DNA from: Pirellulales bacterium
Lineage (GTDB): Bacteria > Planctomycetota > Planctomycetia > Pirellulales > JALHLM01
DNA length: 13,211 bases
Reading direction: 5' to 3'
NCBI GenBank assembly: GCA_022844585.1
Contig: JALHLM010000117.1
Span: 1-13,211 of the forward strand
A model generated the notes under the pieces. That model was not told the origin of the DNA and did not search any database. It saw only the letters and a program-made list of their open reading frames with translations. This document shows positions 1-5,917 of the stretch, one piece after another. A program made the translations under genes and the position numbers. The stretch's first letter is position 1; every line of letters starts with the position of its first letter.

Positions 1-362
1 CTATGTTCGTCGCGCAGACCGACGATGGAGCGCACGAGTGCCAGCTTGTCGGTCATGCCGGCCAGTCGCGGCAGCAGCTCGCAGATCTGAATGCCCGGCA
101 CGTTCGCATCGATCGGCTTGAACTCACCGCGAATGCCTTCCGGAGCGTCCGGCTTGAGATCGAACGAATCCTGATGCGCCAGCCCGCCGGACAGGTAGAC
201 CATGATCACGGACTTGTGCGATCGCGCGACCTGGCCAGACTCCTCGGCGGCCAACAGCCGCGGCAATGACAGGCCGCCGACAGCCAACGAGCCGATCTGC
301 AAGAACGAGCGGCGAGAAACGCCATCGCAATAACGAGCATGCGGACCAAGTGGCTTGGGCAT
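1..362 (-). CDS. DUF1501 family protein, N-terminal part (runs off the left edge)
   Basis: Reading leftward from an ATG at 360-362 gives 120 uninterrupted codons up to the window edge. Residues 16-22 are SRRSFLQ, a good twin-arginine (Tat) motif, followed by a hydrophobic stretch to about residue 39. After it come IMVYLSGGLAHQDSFDLKPD and a segment ending in ELLPRLAGMTDKLALVRSI. These match the start of the DUF1501 family, abundant in planctomycetes and related to sulfatase/alkaline-phosphatase folds, with the Gly-Gly/His/Asp stretch normally at the N-terminus. DUF1501 genes often pair with DUF1549/DUF1553 cytochrome-type genes, but the partner would lie outside the window. A GGAG about 8 nt before the ATG supports the start. 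The product is inferred to be folded in the cytoplasm and exported by Tat. Its substrate is unknown. Confidence 0.88.
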   Translation of the reverse strand, partial: MPKPLGPHARYCDGVSRRSFLQIGSLAVGGLSLPRLLAAEESGQVARSHKSVIMVYLSGGLAHQDSFDLKPDAPEGIRGEFKPIDANVPGIQICELLPRLAGMTDKLALVRSIVGLRDEH

Positions 363-538
363 CGGCTGGCTCCGGGTCGAGGCGTCCGGCTATAGCATAG
401 CGGTCCGGTAGCCGTTTCGGCAACTCGCCGAGCCAATCGGAGCCCGGTCAGCCTGGTACCCCACGCTAAGGCGCGCGACGATTCACGAATGCCTGAACCA
501 TCGCCCCGTGGTGACCTCATCTGCTACGAAAGTCGAAG

Positions 539-1207
539 CTAGTTCTTCTTCCGCTTCAACGAACGCTCAAGATAGACGACGTTCGCCCGAACGCCTTCGA
601 GATCGGGACAGAGGCGCAGAGCGCGCTTAAAGCTTTCCAAGGCATCGGAGTGATTGCTCAGATGCAAATGGCACTGCCCCATGCCGGCGGCGGCGAGGAA
701 GTGATACGGATTGATTTCGAGCGCCTGATGGCAGTCCCGGATCGATTCCTTGTGCCGGCCGCCTTGGAAGTAGGCGACGGCGCGTTGATTCCAGGCCTCG
801 GCGAACCAGGGGGCCTGCTCGATGAGTTCCGTGGCCCGAACGATGGCTTCGTGATAGCGTTGGGCGGCGTTCAGGCGGATGACCGATTCCAGAAGTTCTC
901 GCTGCTCTTCGCTGCCGGAGCGGCGCCAGACGTTGCGAATGGCGTTTTCGGCCAGCGTGCGCACCGCGCGGTCTTTATCCTGCAGGCAGCGGCCCAGCAC
1001 CTGGTTCGAATCGTAGTCCGCCAGGAAACCGAGCGCCAGAACGGCCGAACGCCGCACCGCGGGGCTGCCATGCGCGCTCAGGCGTTCCAATGTCCCTAAC
1101 GTATAGCGCTGCGACACCTTCTTGATGAACTTGGCGGAATCCGGGTTCGTCAGGTAGGCTTGGTAGTAGCCTTGCAACAGCGCGATGCGCATCGAGGGAC
1201 TGCTCAT
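539..1207 (-). CDS. HEAT-like plus tetratricopeptide repeat (TPR) protein
   Basis: From the ATG at 1205-1207 the product is 222 residues. Residues about 35-94 form helical HEAT-like units (TLERLSAHGSPAVRRSAVLA, then LGRCLQDKDRAVRTLAENAI). Residues about 110-204 hold two to three TPR units, including AEAWNQRAVAYFQGGRHKES, followed by a repeat with the pattern ALESFKRALRLCPDLEG. The C-terminus is strongly basic (RSLKRKKN). No signal peptide or catalytic motif is visible, so a cytoplasmic protein-protein scaffold is the best guess. The frame stays open to 1375 (GTG), with further ATGs at 1303 and 1261. I chose 1207 because GGAG lies 9 nt upstream and the residues before it look non-coding. The gene points the same way as the DUF1501 gene, 176 nt away, with no sign of functional linkage. 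The partner and role are unknown. Confidence 0.8.
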   Translation of the reverse strand: MSSPSMRIALLQGYYQAYLTNPDSAKFIKKVSQRYTLGTLERLSAHGSPAVRRSAVLALGFLADYDSNQVLGRCLQDKDRAVRTLAENAIRNVWRRSGSEEQRELLESVIRLNAAQRYHEAIVRATELIEQAPWFAEAWNQRAVAYFQGGRHKESIRDCHQALEINPYHFLAAAGMGQCHLHLSNHSDALESFKRALRLCPDLEGVRANVVYLERSLKRKKN

Positions 1208-1507
1208 GGTGCGACTCCGAAGTGCAATGAACTTGAGCGACTGCCCGACTTGCTGATCCATCTCCGGTGCGGCGATTAGACCATCGCCGCTCCTCGCCAA
1301 CATCCATTCGCTTTCACAACCAGGACTGACCGAGCGAAACTTGCTCCCGACTCGGAGCGAAAAGGAACGGCCCACACGCTCCTTCCCTGCCGCGTCGTCC
1401 TGGCCTTAGCACTGAGTGTAACCATGACCTTCCATCCAGCCAACCAAAAAGCGCGGGGCCCATCGATTTTCACGGGCCCCTGGTTGGGAACGCATCGGCG
1501 GCCGTCC
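1208..1507. other. divergent intergenic region between the HEAT/TPR gene and the STN-like gene
   Basis: About 300 bases separate the chosen starts of two divergent genes. Apart from the nested palindrome at 1441-1488, I see no convincing promoter pair, operator or small gene. Both flanking genes have in-frame upstream start candidates (1261, 1303 and 1375 on minus; 1424 on plus), so the true gap may be shorter. Confidence 0.5.
1441..1488. repeat. nested palindrome (hairpin) upstream of the STN-like gene
   Basis: CCAACCA (1441-1447) is the reverse complement of TGGTTGG (1482-1488). Inside it, GGGGCCC (1456-1462) is the reverse complement of GGGCCCC (1475-1481), with a 12-nt loop. An 8-nt bulge, aaaagcgc, lies on the left side only. 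The two right-hand arms are contiguous, so a folded RNA would have a 14-bp stem broken by one bulge. It ends 19 nt before the ATG at 1508. No T-run follows on the plus side, so a 5'-UTR structure fits better than a terminator for rightward transcription. Its role is unknown. Confidence 0.6.
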
Positions 1508-2701
1508 ATGCCGCGCCGGCGGCATCGGGAATTCACGCGAATCTCGCGGAATGCAAAGCACGCAATTGGCCTATTTCGCCATTTTTTTTGCTTACCATGC
1601 AGGCGAATCGCCCGGGTGATTCTGGTGGCGGTCCTGGTGCTGTCGATCGATCGCGCTGCGCCGTGTCGCGCCGCCGAAGCCGCGGCGTGGCGGCAGCCCG
1701 CTTCGGTCACATGGGGCGGCGTTCCGTTGCGCGACTCGATGCGGCGCTTTGCCGATTCGCAGTCGTTGTTTGTGATCGTCGATCGCCGCGTCGATCCCGG
1801 CCACAAGTTGGAATTGTCCGCGGCCCAAGTCCCGGCGCGCGAGATCGTGCTGGCCGCCGCCAAGCAGGCCGGCGCCGAGGTTTCGTTTGTCGGCCCGTTG
1901 GCGTATCTGGGGCCTGATTCGAGTTGTCGAAGACTGGCGACGACCGCCGCGCTGCGCACACAGGAAGCGCAGCGGTTGCCGACGGAGCTTCGGAAGGCAT
2001 TGCTGGCGCGCGGCGCTTGGACCTGGGACGACTACGCCACACCCAGGGACCTCGTCGAAGCCTCCGCCAAAGAAGCCGATCTAACCGTCGCAGCGTTGGA
2101 ACTGATTCCCCATGATCTCTGGGCCGGAGCACAGTTGCCGCCGTTGACGCTCGTGGCGCGGCTGACCATCATCCTGGCGCAGTTCGATTTGACGTTCCGC
2201 GTCGATGTCGAAGGGAAATCGCTCGTCATTGAACCGCTCCCGGAGCACGTGACGATCGAAAAGGACTATCCTGCCGGCGCAAATGCTCAACAACGCGCCG
2301 AAGCCTGGCGCAAGCGTGCGCCCGAGGCGGAGATTGAAGTGCGCGGCCAACGCATCGCAGTGCGAGGAACTATTGAAGAACACGAGTCGCTCACCACTCC
2401 CGACAAGCCGGCAAACAAGCCCGACGATCCTGCGCCGGGCGTCCAAGTCTACACACTCACGGTCTCCGGCAAGCCGCTCAGCGCGGTGCTACCACAACTC
2501 GCAAAGCAACTGCAACTGGAGCTCAAGCTCGACGAAGCTGCCCTCCAAGCCCGTGGCGTAACGCTCGATCACATCGTCGAACTGCAAGTCAAAGAAGCCA
2601 CGCTCAAGGAACTACTCGACGAACTCTTCAAAAACAGCGGGCTGGAGTACCAATTCGACCTGGAAAAGAAGACGCTGGAGGTAAGGCCCTTCGGGGAATG
2701 A
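1508..2701 (+). CDS. exported protein with three STN/secretin-N0-like units
   Basis: From the ATG at 1508 the product is 397 residues. A basic N-region of about 35 residues precedes a hydrophobic core (VILVAVLVLSI) and a likely cleavage site near CRAAEA, so export by Sec is inferred. Three segments share the alternating short-helix/strand pattern of STN or secretin N0 domains: residues about 65-137 (VPLRDSMRRFADSQSLFVIV), 178-246 (ending in TFRVDVEGKSLVIEPLP) and 313-397 (LPQLAKQLQLELKLDE, ending in LEYQFDLEKKTLEVRP). No secretin pore or TonB-receptor barrel follows, so this is a free-standing periplasmic protein. The frame extends to an ATG at 1424, but that would place the 1441-1488 palindrome in the coding part, and neither start has a clear Shine-Dalgarno site. 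A GTG at 1616 would give an uncharged, very short signal N-region. The stop codon lies inside the inverted repeat at 2695-2829. The partner is unknown. Confidence 0.72.
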   Translation: MPRRRHREFTRISRNAKHAIGLFRHFFCLPCRRIARVILVAVLVLSIDRAAPCRAAEAAAWRQPASVTWGGVPLRDSMRRFADSQSLFVIVDRRVDPGHKLELSAAQVPAREIVLAAAKQAGAEVSFVGPLAYLGPDSSCRRLATTAALRTQEAQRLPTELRKALLARGAWTWDDYATPRDLVEASAKEADLTVAALELIPHDLWAGAQLPPLTLVARLTIILAQFDLTFRVDVEGKSLVIEPLPEHVTIEKDYPAGANAQQRAEAWRKRAPEAEIEVRGQRIAVRGTIEEHESLTTPDKPANKPDDPAPGVQVYTLTVSGKPLSAVLPQLAKQLQLELKLDEAALQARGVTLDHIVELQVKEATLKELLDELFKNSGLEYQFDLEKKTLEVRPFGE

Positions 2702-2829
2702 CGAATGTCGAAATCCGAATGACGAATGAATGTCGAAGCTCGAATGACGAATCGAATGCCCGGTACGCCGACTAAGAATCATTCGTCATTCAGTCATTCA
2801 GTCATTCGGATTTCGACATTCGTCATTCC
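2695..2829. repeat. gap-filling inverted repeat between convergent genes, 29-bp perfect arms
   Basis: The left arm (2695-2723, beginning GGAATGACGAATGTCG) is the exact reverse complement of the right arm (2801-2829). The spacer is 77 nt and contains a second 11-bp perfect pair (GAATGACGAAT at 2742-2752, ATTCGTCATTC at 2781-2791). Both arms and spacer are built from the word GAATGACGAAT and variants such as GAATGTCGAA. The stop codons of both flanking genes lie in the arms at mirror positions (TGA at 2699-2701 on plus, 2823-2825 on minus). No T-tract follows. It may form a strong bidirectional RNA hairpin that protects 3' ends or stops transcription from either side. Confidence 0.93.
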
Positions 2830-4493
2830 TTCACATACATCCCCTCGATCTCCGCGGCGAAGTTCTTCGCGATGTTGGTGCGGCGGAGTTTCAGTGTCGG
2901 GGTGAGTTCGCCCGAATCGATCGAGAACGGCCGGGGGATCAGGCGGAATTTACAGACTTGCTCGTATCGCGAGACGTCGGCCAGTCGCTGACGGATGCGC
3001 AGCTCGTATTGCTCCAGCACGGCCGGATTCTCCATCGCCGCTTCCAGCGACTGCCACGAGGCGCCTTGGTCCGCGCGCAAGTTTTCGACGTTGGGGACGA
3101 TCAACGCGGTGAGATAGTTGCGCGCGTCGCCGATGACCATCGCCTGCGCGATCCAGGGATCGGCCGTGAGCAGCGCTTCGAGCAATACCGGGGCGATGTT
3201 TTTTCCCGCGGCCGTGACGATCAGCTCCTTCTTGCGACCCGTGATCTTGAGATATCCCTCCGCGTCGAGTTCGCCCAAGTCGCCCGTCAGGAGCCAGCCG
3301 TCGCGGATCGTATCGGCCGTGGCGTCGGGGCGTTTCCAATAGCCTTGCATCACCAGGTCGCCGCGGCAGATGATCTCGCCGTCGGGTGCGATCGCCACCT
3401 CGACGCCGGGCGCTGGCTTGCCGGCCGTCCCGATGCGATTGTTGCCGGGACCATTGATCGAAATCACCGGCGACGATTCGGTGAGGCCGTAGCCTTGGCC
3501 CAGTTCGATACCGTGTTCGTTGAAGAACCTCGCGACGTGATCCGGCAATGCCGCGCCGCCGGAACAACAGAAACGCATCCGCCCGCCGAACAACTTGCGC
3601 AGTTCGTCAGGACTCGGATCGCGCCCCCCTGCGGTGACGTAGCGCATCACCTTTTCGTAGAAGTACGGCACCGCGGTCAACACCGTGGGATGCACTTCCG
3701 CGCAATTCGCGAGCACCTGTTCCGGCCCTTCGCCGATGGCCAACTCCGTGCCGCCCGCGATCCAGAAATACAGGTCGCAGGTCCGCGCGAAGATGTGACT
3801 CAGCGGCAGCCAGTTGAGCTTCAAGTCTCCTTCGACCGGCGGAAACGCGGCCAAGGTGGAAAGCACGTTCGACGCCAGGTTCCACTGGCTGAGCATTACG
3901 CCCTTCGGCTCGCCCGTGGTGCCGGACGTGTAGAGGATCGTGGTGAGATCCTCCGGCCGCGTCTTGGCAACGGCGTCGGCTTCAATGCGCCGCGCTTCGG
4001 CGTCGTTCACTTCGGCCGCCAGATCCCAGAGCCGCGGAATAGGCTCACCGCCGAGCGTTTCTTCGCAAGCATCGTAACTGACGAAACGAACGCGATCCCC
4101 TAAGTGACCTTGCTCCGGCGCCAGCTTGGCCGCTTGTTCCGGTCCAGAAAGAATTGCCAGCACCGCCTCGCTATCGACGATTTGATAGGCGATCTGCGAT
4201 CCGGTCAGCAATGCATGAACCGGCACCTGCACGCCCCGCGCGAGTTGAATCGCCAAATCCGTGACGATCCACTCATAGCGATTGCGCGAGAGATGAATCA
4301 CCCGCTCGCCTGGCCGCACGCCGAGTTGCACCAGCACGGCCGCGACACGCCGCACGTCGGCCGCTAGCTCGTCCCAGGTGATCGCTTGGTAATTGCCGTC
4401 GCGCTTGCAGTACAAAGCCCGCCGCGATCCGGACTCGGCGATCCGCGCGGAGTAAAGGGCGAGGAGCGTCGTGGGCGTGGAGTAGTCGATCAT
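2823..4493 (-). CDS. AMP-dependent long-chain fatty-acid-CoA ligase (FadD15/FACS type)
   Basis: The 556-residue protein has the full set of adenylate-forming enzyme motifs: the phosphate loop YTSGTTGEPKG (188-198), QGYGLTESSPVI (333-344), the nucleotide-binding WLLTGDLG (400-407), the hinge GRKKELIV (419-426) and the C-terminal catalytic lysine K535 in TPTLKLRR. Family knowledge says such enzymes convert fatty acid, ATP and CoA to acyl-CoA, AMP and pyrophosphate. The YGLTESSPVI and TPTLK forms suggest the long-chain acyl-CoA synthetase branch, but chain length cannot be read from sequence. It has no signal peptide and is expected in the cytoplasm or at the inner membrane face. It follows fadJ and fadA on the same strand, so it likely supplies the acyl-CoA they degrade. 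The ATG at 4491-4493 has no Shine-Dalgarno site: the 7 nt upstream are pyrimidine-rich (ctccctccc on the coding strand) and then the repeat at 4501-4596 begins. The last codons lie within the 2695-2829 repeat. Confidence 0.93.
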   Translation of the reverse strand: MIDYSTPTTLLALYSARIAESGSRRALYCKRDGNYQAITWDELAADVRRVAAVLVQLGVRPGERVIHLSRNRYEWIVTDLAIQLARGVQVPVHALLTGSQIAYQIVDSEAVLAILSGPEQAAKLAPEQGHLGDRVRFVSYDACEETLGGEPIPRLWDLAAEVNDAEARRIEADAVAKTRPEDLTTILYTSGTTGEPKGVMLSQWNLASNVLSTLAAFPPVEGDLKLNWLPLSHIFARTCDLYFWIAGGTELAIGEGPEQVLANCAEVHPTVLTAVPYFYEKVMRYVTAGGRDPSPDELRKLFGGRMRFCCSGGAALPDHVARFFNEHGIELGQGYGLTESSPVISINGPGNNRIGTAGKPAPGVEVAIAPDGEIICRGDLVMQGYWKRPDATADTIRDGWLLTGDLGELDAEGYLKITGRKKELIVTAAGKNIAPVLLEALLTADPWIAQAMVIGDARNYLTALIVPNVENLRADQGASWQSLEAAMENPAVLEQYELRIRQRLADVSRYEQVCKFRLIPRPFSIDSGELTPTLKLRRTNIAKNFAAEIEGMYVKE

Positions 4494-4500
4494 GGGAGGG

Positions 4501-4596
4501 AGTAGGTGAAGTAGTCAGTAGGTGAAGTAGGCGGAGTAGGGGAGCGGCTTCGCCAGTAGATGCTTGCTACTTCACCTACTAACTACTACGCCTACT
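4501..4596. repeat. gap-filling inverted repeat between fadA and the ligase gene, 30-bp arms
   Basis: The left arm (4501-4530) consists of two tandem copies of AGTAGGTGAAGTAG separated by TC. The right arm (4567-4596, beginning CTACTTCACCTACT) is its reverse complement at 27 of 30 positions, and one of the three mismatches is a G-U wobble in RNA. The spacer is 36 nt and includes gcggagtaggggagcgg. The element leaves only 7 nt to the ligase ATG and 10 nt to the fadA stop. Confidence 0.88.
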
Positions 4597-4606
4597 TTCT
4601 TAGCGC

Positions 4607-5767
4607 TTACGCGACCCGCTCGAACACCGTGGCGATGCCCTGGCCGACGCCGATGCACATCGTCGCCAGGCCGAGGGTCGCGCCGGTGTCGACCATGGTG
4701 TGAATCAACGTCGTGGCGATCCGTGCGCCGCTGGCGCCCAGCGGGTGGCCGATGGCGATCGCCCCGCCGCGGACGTTCAGCTTGTTTTCGTCGACGCCCA
4801 GCATGCGTGCGCACGCCAATGCTTGAGACGCGAAGGCCTCGTTGATTTCGATCAGGTCGATGTCGGACAACTTCAGGCCGGCGCGCTTGAGGGCTTTTTG
4901 GGTAGCTGGAACAGGACCGGTGCCCATCACCGCGGGATCGACGCCCACGACAGCCGTGGCGCGGATGCGCACCAAGGGCTTTAAGCCGAGCGATTTTGCC
5001 CGTTCGTCGGACATGATCAACATCGCCGCAGCGCCGTCGTTCAGAGGCGAGCTATTTCCCGCGGTCACCGTGCCGATGCCCGGCATAAACGCCGGCTGGA
5101 GCGCGGCGAGTCCTTCCGCGCTGCAATCGGGGCGCACGCATTGATCGAAGGTGATCAGCTTGCGATCGCCTTGCTCATCGCGTCCCCAAACCGGTACGAT
5201 CTCCGGCTTGAACAGGCCGCCGGCGTGCGCGGCCGAGGCGCGTTGGTGGCTTCGCAACGCGAAGGCGTCTTGTTCTTCGCGGGAGATTCCCTGCGTTTGC
5301 GCGAGGAACTCCGCCGTATAGCCCATGTGCAGCGCGCCTTTCGACGTCCGCTGGAAGAGCTTGGGGTTGAGGTTGAAGTCCTTGTCCATCGGAATGTGGT
5401 GCATGTGCTCCAGCCCGCCGACGATTTGCACGTCTTCGGCGTCGGCCACGATGGCATGGGCCGCCTGGTTCAAGGCCTGCAGGCTCGACCCGCAGAGCCG
5501 GTTGATGGTCGCCCCGCCAGCATGAATCGGCAAGCCGGCCATGAGACCCACGGCGCGGGCGACACAGAAACCCTGCTCGCCTTGCTGTTGCGTGTTGCCC
5601 AGCACGACGTCTTCCACTTCCGCGGGATCGATGCCGCTCCGCTCCACGACCGCTTTTACCACGGCCGTGGCGAGGTCGTCCGAGCGGACTTCGCGGAAAA
5701 ATCCCTTCTCAGGATGGGCACGGCCAACGGCCGTCCGGGCACATTCAACGATGACGGCGTGTTTCAT
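4607..5767 (-). CDS. fadA: 3-ketoacyl-CoA thiolase FadA (acetyl-CoA acyltransferase)
   Basis: The 386-residue length matches E. coli FadA (387), and the sequence resembles it throughout: EQGFCVAR, INRLCGSSLQAL, GGLEHMHHIPM, VTAGNSSPLNDGAAAML, and the C-terminus LATMCIGVGQGIATVFERV. The thiolase catalytic residues are all present: nucleophile C92 in NRLCGSS, H341 in GHPLGASG and C371 in CIGVGQG, with NEAF at 309-312. The enzyme cleaves 3-ketoacyl-CoA with CoA to give acetyl-CoA and a chain two carbons shorter. In the Fad system it forms the beta subunit of a complex with FadB/FadJ, whose homologue is the preceding gene on this strand. The start (ATG 5765-5767) agrees with the family N-terminus, yet no Shine-Dalgarno site is visible because the inverted repeat at 5778-5908 begins 10 nt upstream. 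No frameshift or missing residue is seen. Confidence 0.95.
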   Translation of the reverse strand: MKHAVIVECARTAVGRAHPEKGFFREVRSDDLATAVVKAVVERSGIDPAEVEDVVLGNTQQQGEQGFCVARAVGLMAGLPIHAGGATINRLCGSSLQALNQAAHAIVADAEDVQIVGGLEHMHHIPMDKDFNLNPKLFQRTSKGALHMGYTAEFLAQTQGISREEQDAFALRSHQRASAAHAGGLFKPEIVPVWGRDEQGDRKLITFDQCVRPDCSAEGLAALQPAFMPGIGTVTAGNSSPLNDGAAAMLIMSDERAKSLGLKPLVRIRATAVVGVDPAVMGTGPVPATQKALKRAGLKLSDIDLIEINEAFASQALACARMLGVDENKLNVRGGAIAIGHPLGASGARIATTLIHTMVDTGATLGLATMCIGVGQGIATVFERVA

Positions 5768-5777
5768 GGGAATAGTG

Positions 5778-5908
5778 TGAAGTTTTCAGTGTTCAGTTTT
5801 CAGTGATGAGGAATTGTACGTGCAACGGATAAGAGTGCTGAAGTAACAAGAGTCAGTTCGCAGAACAGCCTGTTGGCAAATACTGAAAACTGAACACTGA
5901 AAACTTCA
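5778..5908. repeat. gap-filling inverted repeat between fadJ and fadA, 27-bp perfect arms
   Basis: The left arm (5778-5804, TGAAGTTTTCAGTG then TTCAGTTTTCAGT) is the exact reverse complement of the right arm (5882-5908, beginning ACTGAAAACTGAACACTG). The spacer is 77 nt, the same length as in the 2695-2829 repeat. Each arm contains the word GTTTTCAGT twice. The arms end 9 nt from the fadJ stop and 10 nt from the fadA start, so the element occupies nearly all of the 150-nt gap. In a fadJ-fadA transcript it would fold into a long stem directly before the fadA start. Confidence 0.93.
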
Positions 5909-5917
5909 AACTCCCCT

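Noticed and set aside
650..1099. Open frame on the plus strand antisense to the HEAT/TPR gene
   Set aside because: No recognisable domain, and it is the complement of clear TPR and HEAT-like repeats.
1582..1599. Frameshift at the T8 run before an out-of-frame ATG at 1597
   Set aside because: The frame starting at 1597 gives no signal peptide, while the frame used already runs through the signal sequence without interruption, so no frame correction is needed.
2695..2829. CRISPR array suggested by repeated words near 2700-2820
   Set aside because: The words are 7-11 nt, nearly contiguous and arranged as inverted arms, with no regular unique spacers and no cas genes.
2958..4103. Long open frame on the plus strand, antisense to the ligase gene
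   Set aside because: The translation is Arg/His/Gln-rich with no family motif, while the minus strand encodes a complete acyl-CoA synthetase with all motifs. High GC explains the open frame.
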